Assembly: GCA_963515595.1 (NCBI GenBank)
Contig: CAUPYH010000008.1
Location: 1 to 39,035, forward strand
Source: Eikenella sp963515595
GTDB taxonomy: Bacteria; Pseudomonadota; Gammaproteobacteria; Burkholderiales; Neisseriaceae
Length of the DNA stretch: 39,035 nucleotides
Direction: 5' to 3'
Of this stretch, positions 16,494 to 23,961 are shown one piece after another. The notes beneath the pieces were generated by a model. It searched no databases. It saw only the letters and a list, made by a program, of their open reading frames with translations, and was not told the DNA's origin. Numbering within the stretch: the stretch's first letter is position 1; each line of letters begins with the position of its first letter. The translations under genes were made by a program, and so were the position numbers.

Positions 16494-17588
16494 CTACCGC
16501 CGCCGCAGCAATACCCCGCTCTCAATATGCTGCGTAAACGGGAATTGGTCGAACAGCGCGGCGCGTTCGATGCGGTGGGTTTGTGTGAGCGTGGCGAGGT
16601 TGGCGTGCAGGGTTTCCGGATTGCAGGAAACGTAGATGATGTTGTCGAAATTCTGCAGCAGGCGCAAGGTGGCATCATCTATGCCGGCGCGCGGCGGATC
16701 GACAAACACGGTGGAAAACGCATAACCCGCCAGCTCGATGCCCTGCTCCTGCAGGCGGCGGAAGGTGCGCACGCCCTGGTAGGCCTGGGTGAACTCTTCG
16801 GCGGAAAGCCGCGCCAGTCGGATGTTGGCCGCACCGTTGGCCTCAATATTCCACTGCGCCGCCTGCACCGAGGTTTTCGACAATTCCGTGGCCAGCACGC
16901 GGCGGAAATAACGCGCCAGCGGCAGAGTGAAATTGCCGTTGCCGCAATAGAGCTCCAGCAAATCGCCGCCCAGCCCCGCCGCCGCGCCGCAGGCCCAATC
17001 CAGCATTTTCTGGCACACCAGCGCATTCGGTTGGCTGAAGCCGCCTTCGTATTGGCGGTAGAGCCAATCGCACCCGTCGGCATGCAGGCGTTCGGTAACG
17101 AAATCCTGCGCCAACACCAGCTTCTGCCCGCGGCTACGGCCGATAATCATGATGCCCAATTCGCGCTGCAAACGCGCCGCAGCAGCCTGCCATTGCCCGC
17201 ACAGCCGCTTGTGATAAATCATGCCCACCAGCATCTCGCCGCTCAGAGTGGACAAAAATTCGCACTGATACCACCGCTCCCGCAACAGCGGATCGGCCTG
17301 CACGGCAGCCAGCAATCGGGGCATCACAGCATTAATCGCAGCAGAAGCGGCAGGCAGGGAATCAATCCGGCGCAACGAGGCCGAACCCGCCTTCTGCCCG
17401 GGCTCGAACATGGCATAGCTGATGCTGTCGCCATCGTGCCAAACCCGAAATTCGGCACGCATCCGGTAATGCTTTTCAGGCGAAGCAAACACCTGCCATT
17501 CCGGCGGGGAAAATTCGGCAAAACGCTGTTTCAGGTAGCCTACTTTTTGTTGCAGCTGGGCGGTATATTCAGGGCTGGGCTGGGTCAT
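16494..17588 (-). CDS. trmA: tRNA (uracil(54)-C(5))-methyltransferase
   Basis: Makes 5-methyluridine (ribothymidine) at position 54 of tRNA using S-adenosylmethionine. The 364 residues match TrmA rather than the larger RlmC/RlmD paralogues, which carry an iron-sulphur cluster. The SAM-binding motif is LELYCGNGNF (211-220), followed by VFVDPPRAG and the catalytic Cys322 in SCNPETL. An uptake word (17530-17541) encodes GYLK near residue 18. The region from this word to the next one upstream (17530-17646) is repeated at 31149-31265; see findings. Confidence 0.95.
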   Translation of the reverse strand: MTQPSPEYTAQLQQKVGYLKQRFAEFSPPEWQVFASPEKHYRMRAEFRVWHDGDSISYAMFEPGQKAGSASLRRIDSLPAASAAINAVMPRLLAAVQADPLLRERWYQCEFLSTLSGEMLVGMIYHKRLCGQWQAAAARLQRELGIMIIGRSRGQKLVLAQDFVTERLHADGCDWLYRQYEGGFSQPNALVCQKMLDWACGAAAGLGGDLLELYCGNGNFTLPLARYFRRVLATELSKTSVQAAQWNIEANGAANIRLARLSAEEFTQAYQGVRTFRRLQEQGIELAGYAFSTVFVDPPRAGIDDATLRLLQNFDNIIYVSCNPETLHANLATLTQTHRIERAALFDQFPFTQHIESGVLLRRR

Positions 17589-17711
17589 GGGAGTGTGGGA
17601 TTGGGGAGAAATACGGGATTATAGCGGGAAGGGAAGGCTACCTGAAAATCAGGTGAGCAGAGTTTACAGAATTTTCAGCAGGTCTGGCATTTATGTCCAA
17701 CTTACAGTGAA

Positions 17712-17738
17712 AGGCTACCTGAACCTTTCAGGTAGCCT
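17712..17738 (-). terminator. Tight uptake-sequence hairpin
   Basis: Exact words at 17712-17723 and 17727-17738, three bases apart, flanked by AAA and TTT. It lies 20 bases after the stop codon of the small membrane protein gene on the minus strand. An earlier solitary word is at 17635-17646. Confidence 0.75.
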
Positions 17739-17757
17739 TTCAGATATTCGGTTTACC

Positions 17758-18042
17758 TTACATATCGACACTTTTCCCCAGCACCAATGCCGATATAACC
17801 CCCAATGCCGCAATAATCGCAACCCAAATCAAGATGGCGCGAAAAAAATTAGCTTTGCTGGGATTGGTACCGCCAATGCCGATTATCCAAACCAAAATCA
17901 TCACCAAATTCACCAGCGGAATCATCAAAATCAGCGTAGTCAGCATCCAATCGCCGATGCTCACCACCGGCACGCCGTATTCGCCGTCGTCGGCATGCTG
18001 CGGCGCTTCGTAGCGCGAAGATTGGGAACGGGAAATTTTCAT
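17758..18042 (-). CDS. Small membrane protein, hypothetical
   Basis: 94 residues. The N-terminal third is polar (MKISRSQSSRYEAPQHADD); two hydrophobic helices follow (WMLTTLILMIPLVNLVMILVWIIGIGG, roughly 37-63, and FFRAILIWVAIIAALGVISALVLG, roughly 70-93). This matches the layout of many small inner-membrane proteins of unknown function. I chose ATG 18042 because AGGAGCC lies upstream; the frame stays open to 18123 but without a ribosome site. No neighbour suggests a role. Confidence 0.65.
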   Translation of the reverse strand: MKISRSQSSRYEAPQHADDGEYGVPVVSIGDWMLTTLILMIPLVNLVMILVWIIGIGGTNPSKANFFRAILIWVAIIAALGVISALVLGKSVDM

Positions 18043-18201
18043 GGTTTGGCTCCTGTTAAGATAAAGACGTTTTCGCGAAAAATTTGTGCGCGGATTATAA
18101 CAACCGGCTTTTCCCGCCTCCATTTCGCCCGCCCTGCCGCCGCGCTGATGTTGCCAATATGCCCGCCCGCGTTCGGCACATTATTGTACGAAGCAACCCA
18201 A

Positions 18202-18240
18202 AGGCTACCTGAAAAAACCAAACCGTTTTTCAGGTAGCCT
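18202..18240 (-). terminator. Uptake-sequence pair, terminator of ppk1
   Basis: Exact words at 18202-18213 and 18229-18240 form a stem of about 15 pairs with a 15-base loop. It lies 14 bases after the ppk1 stop codon on the minus strand. Confidence 0.75.
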
Positions 18241-18254
18241 TTTTATATCCCGCG

Positions 18255-20312
18255 CTATTTGCGTCGATATTCGTTCAACAGCGTTTCCTGCATATCCAGC
18301 CCTTCTTCCCCTTCCTGCGCGGCGGCGCGGATATAGCTGCCGTCGGGCTGCATCAGCCAGGCTTTGCGGTTGTCGGCTAGGGCGAGGGTGAGGGCTTCGC
18401 GCATGATGCGCTGTTTGATGGCCGGGTTTTCCACGGGGGTGCAGATTTCGATGCGGCGGAAGAAGTTGCGCCCCATCCAGTCGGCGCTGGCGATGAAGAG
18501 CTCTTCGCGCCCGCCGCTGTGGAAGTAGAACACACGGGAATGTTCGAGCAGGCGGCCGATGATGGAACGCACACGAATGTTTTCGGACAGGCCGGGCACG
18601 CCGGGGCGCAGGGTGCACATGCCGCGCACGATTAAATCTATCTGCACGCCGGCCTGGCTGGCTTCATACAGGGCACGGATGATGCCGGGCTCGATCAGCG
18701 AATTCATCTTGGCAATGATGCGGGCGGGGCGGCCGGCTCGGGCTTCGGCAGTTTCAGCATCAATACGCTCCAGCAGCATGGGGCTGAGGGTGAAAGGGCT
18801 CTGATAAAGCTTATTGAGCCGCGTGGGCTGGCCTAAGCCAGTGATTTCCATAAAGATGGCGTTCACGTCGGCAGTGATGGCTTCGTCGGCGGTTAAGAGG
18901 CCGAAGTCGGTGTAGATACGGGAAGTACCTTGGTGGTAGTTGCCGGTGCCGAGGTGGGCGTAGCGTTTCAGGTAGCCTCCTTCGCGGCGGATAACCAGTG
19001 CCATTTTGGCGTGCACTTTGTAGCCGAACACGCCGTACACCACATGCGCACCCGCGCTCTCCAGCCGCCGCGCCCAGTTGACGTTGTTTTCTTCGTCGAA
19101 CCGCGCCATCAGCTCCACCACCACGGTTACCTGTTTGCCCGCATTGGCGGCGGCAATCAGGGCGCGGGCAAGGTCGGAATGGGTGCCGGTGCGGTAGATA
19201 GTCATCTTGATGGCCACCACATCCGGGTCGGCAGCCGCTTCTTGGATGAAGCGCACGGTGGGGGCGATGGATTGGTAGGGGTGGTGCAGCAGCACGTCGT
19301 GCTGTTTGAGCACTTCGGGCATGGGCTGGTCTTTGCGTACGTCTTTGGGCAGGCCGGGCGAGAATGGAGCAAACTTCAAATCGGGCCGGTCCACCATATC
19401 GGGCACGGCCATCAGCCGCACCAAATTCACAGGGCCGACCACTTGGTAGAGCTCGTTCGGGCTCAAATTGCATTGCGCAAGCAGAAATTCGGCCACATGC
19501 GGCGGGCAGTTGTCGGCCACTTCCAGCCGTACTTCGTCGCCATACTGCCGCTCGCGCAGCTCGGTTTGCACGGCGGCGCGCAGGTTGGTGAGGTCTTCTT
19601 CGTCCACCGTGAGCTCGCTGTTGCGCGTGAGGCGGAATTGGTAGCAGCCTTCCACATCCATGCCGGGGAAAAGCTTGTGCACATAGGCATGCAAAATAGA
19701 GGAAAGCAGCACGAAGCCGTGCCCTTCGCTGAGTTCTTCAGGCAGTTTCACCACGCGCGGCAAAATGCGCGGCGCCTGCACCACGGCCATGCCGGAAGCG
19801 CGGCCGAAAGCGTCTTTGCCCGAAAGCGACACCACAAAGTTGAGCGACTTGTTGAGCAGGCGCGGGAAAGGGTGCGCCGGGTCGAGCCCCAACGGGGTGA
19901 GGATGGGCAGCAGCTCGCGGTCGAAATAGCTTTCAATCCAGGCGCGCTGCTGCTCCGTCCATTGGCGGCGCGGATAGAAGAAAATGCCCTCTTGGCGCAG
20001 CGCGGGAATCAGCTCTTGGTTGAACAGCTCGTATTGCTCCTGAATTAATTTTTTGGCCTCAGCCGCCGCTGCCGCCATGGTTTCGGCCGGCGTGGTGCCG
20101 TTATCCAAGAGCGCGTGCGGGTTGAGCTGGCTTTCCTTTTTCAGCCAGGCCATGCGCACTTCGAAAAATTCGTCTAAATTAGAAGAAACGATGCATAAAA
20201 AGCGCAACCGCTCCAAAAGCGGCACGCCCTCGTCCCGCGCCTGCGCCAGCACGCGGCGGTTGAACGCCAGCAGGCTCAGTTCGCGGCAAAGGATGGTGGG
20301 CTGGTTCGGCAT
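18255..20312 (-). CDS. ppk1: Polyphosphate kinase 1
   Basis: Reversibly builds inorganic polyphosphate from ATP. It has 685 residues, the typical length. The N-terminal domain begins RELSLLAFNRRVL and holds SSNLDEFFEVRMAW. The catalytic histidine that becomes phosphorylated is His434 in GYKVHAKMALVIRR, followed by LGTGNYHQGTSRIYTD. The second conserved histidine is in SRVFYFHSGG, and ADWMGRNFFRRIE completes the family signature. An uptake word (18967-18978) encodes GYLK next to the active-site region. Another uptake word (20314-20325) directly adjoins the start codon. Confidence 0.96.
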   Translation of the reverse strand: MPNQPTILCRELSLLAFNRRVLAQARDEGVPLLERLRFLCIVSSNLDEFFEVRMAWLKKESQLNPHALLDNGTTPAETMAAAAAEAKKLIQEQYELFNQELIPALRQEGIFFYPRRQWTEQQRAWIESYFDRELLPILTPLGLDPAHPFPRLLNKSLNFVVSLSGKDAFGRASGMAVVQAPRILPRVVKLPEELSEGHGFVLLSSILHAYVHKLFPGMDVEGCYQFRLTRNSELTVDEEDLTNLRAAVQTELRERQYGDEVRLEVADNCPPHVAEFLLAQCNLSPNELYQVVGPVNLVRLMAVPDMVDRPDLKFAPFSPGLPKDVRKDQPMPEVLKQHDVLLHHPYQSIAPTVRFIQEAAADPDVVAIKMTIYRTGTHSDLARALIAAANAGKQVTVVVELMARFDEENNVNWARRLESAGAHVVYGVFGYKVHAKMALVIRREGGYLKRYAHLGTGNYHQGTSRIYTDFGLLTADEAITADVNAIFMEITGLGQPTRLNKLYQSPFTLSPMLLERIDAETAEARAGRPARIIAKMNSLIEPGIIRALYEASQAGVQIDLIVRGMCTLRPGVPGLSENIRVRSIIGRLLEHSRVFYFHSGGREELFIASADWMGRNFFRRIEICTPVENPAIKQRIMREALTLALADNRKAWLMQPDGSYIRAAAQEGEEGLDMQETLLNEYRRK

Positions 20313-20530
20313 AAGGCTACCTGAAAAAGAAAATTGAATGAAAATGTAGTGTAAACAAACAGCTGCTTAGGGAAAATCGGCGCTATAATGGCTATGCCGC
20401 CATCGGCACAGTGCCGTGCGCGCCCGCTATAATTAACATAGCAATTATCGTTCCAACCTGCGCCTAAAGACAAGATATAGGCACGAAGCAGGCCGAACGT
20501 TTCCACCCGCCACCTTTCGGGAGACCCATC
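20313..20530. promoter_or_regulatory. Divergent intergenic region between ppk1 and a secreted-protein gene
   Basis: Two TATAAT sequences occur on the plus strand, at 20384-20389 and 20428-20433. The second lies inside an imperfect palindrome GCTAT...ATAGC (20426-20442). Neither has a good -35 match at the right spacing. An uptake word at 20314-20325 borders ppk1. Any promoter assignment is tentative. Confidence 0.3.
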
Positions 20531-20872
20531 ATGCGAATCCTGTTCCTCCTCTGCGCCGCCCTCTTCAGCACTGCCGCCGCAGCCGAAACCAGCGCCCAAA
20601 TCAACCTGCAAATCAACCCCTCCGCCGATTACTACTACGGCGGCTACGACAACTACCCCGGCTACTACCCCAGCCGCAGCTACTATTTTTACAACGGCTC
20701 CAACCAATACGGCGGCGGCGAAATCCAAACCACCGAACAATACAGCCGGGGCGGCATCGGCTACACCGAACACCGCAACTGCCACACCAGCGCCGGCTCC
20801 ACCATCTGCACCGGCAACTGGCGGCCCGTATCGCCCGTGCGCGGCAATATCCAAATCAACTACCGGCACTAA
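20531..20872 (+). CDS. Tyr/Gly-rich secreted protein, hypothetical
   Basis: 113 residues. A signal peptide (MRILFLLCAALFSTAAAA, likely cut near residue 18) is followed by a mature part rich in Tyr, Gly, Asn and Ser: SADYYYGGYDNYPGYY, SRSYYFYNGSNQYGGGE. Two cysteines (NCHTSAGSTIC) could form a disulphide. It begins and ends with similar strands (QINLQINPS and NIQINYRH). I do not recognise the family. The composition suggests a flexible periplasmic or surface protein. GGGAG seven bases upstream of the ATG is a good ribosome site. Confidence 0.65.
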   Translation: MRILFLLCAALFSTAAAAETSAQINLQINPSADYYYGGYDNYPGYYPSRSYYFYNGSNQYGGGEIQTTEQYSRGGIGYTEHRNCHTSAGSTICTGNWRPVSPVRGNIQINYRH

Positions 20873-20887
20873 GTGCCCGCATCAAAA

Positions 20888-20958
20888 GTAGATTGGGTTA
20901 GCCGCAGGCGTAACCCAATAAATTAAAGTGGAATGTTGGGTTTCCCAACCCAACCTAC
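20888..20958 (+). repeat. 70-base palindromic repeat, copy 1
   Basis: Begins GTAGATTGGGTTAGCC and ends AACCCAACCTAC, so its ends are inverted repeats. Inside are two hairpins: GGGTTAGCC/GGCGTAACCC (imperfect) and GTTGGG-TTT-CCCAAC. A near-identical copy in the same orientation lies at 22136-22205. Looks like a REP or MITE-type element; no coding capacity. Confidence 0.8.
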
Positions 20959-20982
20959 TACTAAGCGCCCGCAGCGGTAAAA

Positions 20983-21021
20983 AGGCTACCTGAAACCATC
21001 CTTCAGTTTTTCAGGTAGCCT
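20983..21021 (+). terminator. Uptake-sequence pair downstream of the secreted-protein gene
   Basis: Exact words at 20983-20994 and 21010-21021 face each other, with AAA before and TTTT after. It lies 110 bases after the stop codon of the Tyr/Gly-rich gene and is the first terminator-like hairpin on that strand. Confidence 0.65.
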
Positions 21022-21118
21022 TTTATATGGCTTGCACAAAGCTGGCAATTTATTGTTCGCACTACGTTTGCTTAATGAAGCAGCCGTATTGCGGACTTGA
21101 GAATCCGATCTGCGGCTT

Positions 21119-21153
21119 TTCAGGTAGCCTGAACGGAGGAAAGGCTACCTGAA
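21119..21153. repeat. Outward-facing uptake-sequence pair
   Basis: Exact words at 21119-21130 and 21142-21153, spaced 11 bases. No gene ends next to it. Confidence 0.6.
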
Positions 21154-21411
21154 AGCATGGAACTCAACAGAAACCGCGTGCGTGCGTTCCGCACGCACCC
21201 GGATGCGTGATTATTTTGCCGGTAAGGGTACTACCAAAAACGGTATCCGAACGGTTTGATTTGAGTTTTGGTATTTTTGCCCGACGGGGTGAAAAATACA
21301 GTTGCTACGTCGGGATTGGAGGTTTCATGCGGGCTACGGCTTACTACGTTCATTAATTTATGCCAACCTACGTTTTCTTTAATCTAAATCGAATTAACAA
21401 GAGCTTGGTTA
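21154..21411. other. Non-coding stretch with a GC-rich hairpin; no gene assigned
   Basis: This is the last part of a 539-base gene-free region. It holds a perfect hairpin GTGCGTGCG-TTC-CGCACGCAC (21178-21198) and an inverted repeat CCCGACG/CGTCGGG. An open plus-strand frame from GTG 21207 to TAA 21356 encodes 49 residues (SFGIFARRGEKYSCY, GGFMRATAYYVH) but has no convincing ribosome site. I suspect a degenerate or dispersed element rather than a gene. Confidence 0.35.
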
Positions 21412-21987
21412 TTAATTACGGCCATTAAAGTCAAATTCTGTTGGATAATTTTCAATATTTTTTATATTTACTCGTTTGAAATTTATTAAAAAGCCAAATT
21501 CAGGTAATTTTTTTTCTTGCTTATTGTACTGCATATTGTTTAATACAGATATATTTAATGCATATGTTCCTATTTCTAATTCTATTCTATGGGCAATTAA
21601 TTTTGAATCGTCATCAATTTCTATTGTTATTTGATTTGACTCTTTAAAATTATTGTATTTCCAATTATATAATTCACTACCACTCACTATCCATAGTCTA
21701 GTTTCAGGTTGGATATTAAAGTAAAAATCTGAGAAAGCTCTTTTTGATGACCAATTATTTGGAATATTTTCTTCATTGATATAGAAACTAAATTCTCCTG
21801 AATTTATATCTTGGATAGGAAATAATGAACCCTCCTTGCATAAGGTAATATAATGTTCTATATTTTTTTTCCAAAAAGATAATATATTTTTAGTTCTTAA
21901 ACTGCTATTTTTTTTCATTGATACTTCTAATCTGTTGCTATCAATAATAAAAAATCTATAATCATAATTACTAATATTTAAATACAT
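21412..21987 (-). CDS. AT-rich hypothetical protein, 191 residues
   Basis: I do not recognise this protein. It is soluble, without signal peptide or membrane segments, rich in Asn, Ile, Lys, Phe and Tyr, and acidic in the middle (TIEIDDDSKLIAHRIELEIG). The alternating strands suggest a beta-rich fold. The DNA is far richer in A and T than the GC-rich neighbours, a sign of recent acquisition. It lies between two direct copies of a 70-base repeat. AAGG seven bases upstream supports the first ATG. Orphan immunity proteins of polymorphic toxins often have this size and composition, but no toxin gene is present and nothing in the sequence proves that role. Confidence 0.65.
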   Translation of the reverse strand: MYLNISNYDYRFFIIDSNRLEVSMKKNSSLRTKNILSFWKKNIEHYITLCKEGSLFPIQDINSGEFSFYINEENIPNNWSSKRAFSDFYFNIQPETRLWIVSGSELYNWKYNNFKESNQITIEIDDDSKLIAHRIELEIGTYALNISVLNNMQYNKQEKKLPEFGFLINFKRVNIKNIENYPTEFDFNGRN

Positions 21988-22135
21988 ATAAAAACCTTAA
22001 TCGTTAGTTAATAAAATTTTTATTTGCGTGATGTTAATACTTTATAAGTAATTTTAACTTTAGCAGCCATTTTTCGGTTCATTATTTTTCTTTCTTTGTT
22101 CAGGTAAATATGTATCTCGTATATATTCGATAGTA

Positions 22136-22205
22136 GTAGGTTAGGTTAGCCGCAGGCGTAACCCAACAAATAAAGTGGAATGTTGGGTTTCCCAACCCAA
22201 CCTAC
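22136..22205 (+). repeat. 70-base palindromic repeat, copy 2
   Basis: Same orientation as copy 1 (20888-20958), differing at a handful of positions. It begins GTAGGTTAGGTTAGCC and ends AACCCAACCTAC. Its last bases run into TACCTGAAACC, a partial uptake word, and a degenerate mate (TTTTCAGATAGCC) follows. Together the copies bracket the AT-rich gene. Confidence 0.8.
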
Positions 22206-22269
22206 TACCTGAAACCATCCCACGGTTTTTCAGATAGCCTTTTCTATCTCCACACAATCCGCAGCCAAG

Positions 22270-22827
22270 CTATCGGTAAAACCGCTGCCCCATCCCGTTA
22301 TCGCAATATTGCAGGCTCGCCGTGCCGCCGCTGCCGTCCAGGCACAGGCCGTTGGCGGCGCTGCGGATGTGGCTGCCCTCGGCAATCCAATGCTGGCTGC
22401 GGCTGTTTTGGCAGGTGGTGGCGATGACGGGGCTGCCGGCGCCGCCGGTAGCCTCTGCACACAGGCCGTCGATGTTGAGGCGTGGGCCGTCGAACATGAA
22501 TTGCTGGTTATTGCGCCCGTGGCAGGGCTGGCTGACTAGGTAGGCGGGCATGCCGCTGCGTTCGAGGCTGAGGCAGGAGTTGTCGGCGGCCTGGCGCAGC
22601 AGGGTGCGGCGGCCGTTGTTGAGCACGGGGCGGTAATAGCCATCGAGCGGGGAGCTTTCGCTCATGATGACGGTGGTGCCCGGGGCGGCATCCACGCGCA
22701 CGGTTTTGTGCACGGTGTGTGTGGTTTCCACGGGCAGATCGAGCGAGAAAAACCGCCCGTTTGGGCCGTCGAAATACGTGCAGGCGGGGAGGGCGAGCAG
22801 GGTAAGCAGGAATGGCGGGATTTTCAT
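22270..22827 (-). CDS. Lipoprotein with ricin-B-like lectin domain
   Basis: 185 residues. A short lipoprotein signal ends at Cys16 (LALPAC). After a linker, the C-terminal 110 residues look like a ricin-type beta-trefoil: repeated units with Q-x-(W/F) (NQQFMF, SQHWIA, GQRFYR) and LNIDGLCAEA, SAANGLCLDGSGG, SLQYCDNG. Such domains bind carbohydrates. It is probably anchored to the outer membrane, facing the periplasm or the surface. The CdtA/CdtC subunits of cytolethal distending toxin are also ricin-like lipoproteins, but no CdtB-like gene is near. AAAGAG precedes the ATG. The gene is first downstream of two more lipoprotein genes on the same strand. Confidence 0.75.
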   Translation of the reverse strand: MKIPPFLLTLLALPACTYFDGPNGRFFSLDLPVETTHTVHKTVRVDAAPGTTVIMSESSPLDGYYRPVLNNGRRTLLRQAADNSCLSLERSGMPAYLVSQPCHGRNNQQFMFDGPRLNIDGLCAEATGGAGSPVIATTCQNSRSQHWIAEGSHIRSAANGLCLDGSGGTASLQYCDNGMGQRFYR

Positions 22828-22851
22828 GGCGGCTCTTTCAGTGGGAGGAGT

Positions 22852-22888
22852 AGGCTACCTGAAAGCTGCGGGCGGTTTCAGGTAGCCT
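22852..22888 (-). terminator. Uptake-sequence pair between two lipoprotein genes
   Basis: Exact words at 22852-22863 and 22877-22888, spaced 13 bases, 10 bases after the stop codon at 22898 on the minus strand. A hairpin is clear, but the T run is weak. Confidence 0.6.
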
Positions 22889-22897
22889 GCATGCGGT

Positions 22898-23353
22898 TTA
22901 CGGCTGCACTTCCACATTGGCGAGTGCTTCGATATCCAACACGATTTCGTCTTGGCTGTCGCATTTCAAGGGGTGTTGGTCGCTGTTGATCACTTCGCCG
23001 TTCTTGATGAAGAAGGCGTGCGTCTGCCAGCCGGTGTAGCCGCCGTAGCTGTTTTTGGCATTCACGCGGGCGCACACCATATAGGAGGGGTAGTAGCTGA
23101 TCTGCCCGGCGGCAACGTATTGGTTTTTATGCACGTGCAAATATTTCCGCGGCCGGGAGAAGCCGCCATACATCACGGAATTTGGGTCGATCAGGGTTTG
23201 GGCGAGGTGGCGTTTGATGAGTTGTTCGTAGTTGTGCGGGTAGCTACCGTAGTCCATGCGGCGGATTTGTTCCATGGTGAGCACGGCGGGCTTGGGCAGG
23301 CAGGCGGCGAGCAGGAGGCTGCCGAAGAGGGCGGCGAGAAGGCGTTTGTTCAT
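22898..23353 (-). CDS. Lipoprotein, paralogue A
   Basis: 151 residues with a lipoprotein signal (MNKRLLAALFGSLLLAAC; Cys18). The mature part shares long blocks with the next gene: TMEQIRRMDYGSYPHNYEQ, IKRHLAQTLIDPNSVMYGG, SRPRKY and VCARVNAKNSYGGYTGW. The last motif occurs in a widespread group of small periplasmic proteins of unknown function. The two genes differ mainly after this motif, in the C-terminal 35 residues. No enzymatic motif is seen. Uptake-sequence pairs on both sides suggest that the gene forms its own transcription unit. Confidence 0.75.
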   Translation of the reverse strand: MNKRLLAALFGSLLLAACLPKPAVLTMEQIRRMDYGSYPHNYEQLIKRHLAQTLIDPNSVMYGGFSRPRKYLHVHKNQYVAAGQISYYPSYMVCARVNAKNSYGGYTGWQTHAFFIKNGEVINSDQHPLKCDSQDEIVLDIEALANVEVQP

Positions 23354-23379
23354 GCGTTTTCCTTTCTGACAAATCGTTG

Positions 23380-23432
23380 AGGCTACCTGAAAACCAAGCT
23401 GCAGCAGAGTGCGAAACGGTTTCAGGTAGCCT
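23380..23432 (-). terminator. Uptake-sequence pair between the lipoprotein paralogues
   Basis: Exact words at 23380-23391 and 23421-23432, spaced 29 bases, nine bases after the stop codon of paralogue B on the minus strand. Confidence 0.55.
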
Positions 23433-23440
23433 CAGGGCAG

Positions 23441-23932
23441 TTAGGGGTTTACTCTGATTTCTTTCCCATTTTCCAGCACTTTGATATAAGAGCCGGGCTC
23501 TACGGACACCATGGGGTCGTCGTCGCTGTAGCATCCGGTGCCGAACACGTTTTCATAGATGCGGCCGTCGCGGATGAGGTAGGGGTGTAGCTGCCAGCCG
23601 GTGTAGCCGCCATAGCTGTTTTTGGCATTGACGCGGGCGCACACCACATAGCCGGTGATGATGCGGATCGGGGTATCGGTTTCGATCGGGCGGAATCTTC
23701 GCTCGAAGCGCACAAATTTTCTTGGGCGGGAAATGCCGTCCAGCATCATGGATCGGGGATCGATCAGGGTTTGGGCGAGGTGGCGCTTGATGAGCTGCTC
23801 GTGGTTGCGCGGGTAGCTGCCGTAATCCAGGTGGTGGATTTGCTCCATGGTGAATTCGGTGGGATCGGGCAGGGTGTAGCAGCCGGTGAGCAGGGTGCTG
23901 CCCAACAGGGCGGGGAGGAGGAGTTTTTTCAT
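23441..23932 (-). CDS. Lipoprotein, paralogue B
   Basis: 163 residues with a lipoprotein signal (MKKLLLPALLGSTLLTGC; Cys18). It is a clear tandem paralogue of the 22898-23353 product: TMEQIHHLDYGSYPRNHEQ, IKRHLAQTLIDPRSMMLDG, SRPRKF and VCARVNAKNSYGGYTGW. It has a longer insertion (RFERRFRPIETDTPIRI) before the shared motif. I chose ATG 23932, preceded by AAGGAT; the frame stays open upstream to 24001, but that part overlaps the acetyltransferase gene. Function unknown. Confidence 0.75.
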   Translation of the reverse strand: MKKLLLPALLGSTLLTGCYTLPDPTEFTMEQIHHLDYGSYPRNHEQLIKRHLAQTLIDPRSMMLDGISRPRKFVRFERRFRPIETDTPIRIITGYVVCARVNAKNSYGGYTGWQLHPYLIRDGRIYENVFGTGCYSDDDPMVSVEPGSYIKVLENGKEIRVNP

Positions 23933-23961
23933 TTTATATCCTTGTTTGATGTGGTGAAATA

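Noticed and set aside
21412..21987. AT-rich genes at 21412 and 31402 and the SUKH gene at 27511 considered as parts of one toxin-immunity system
   Set aside because: They are kilobases apart, share no sequence, and no toxin, VgrG, Hcp, CdiA or MafB-like gene is in the window.
22270..22827. Ricin-like lipoprotein considered as a CdtA/CdtC toxin subunit
   Set aside because: No DNase-like CdtB or partner subunit gene is adjacent; the similarity is limited to the general beta-trefoil pattern.
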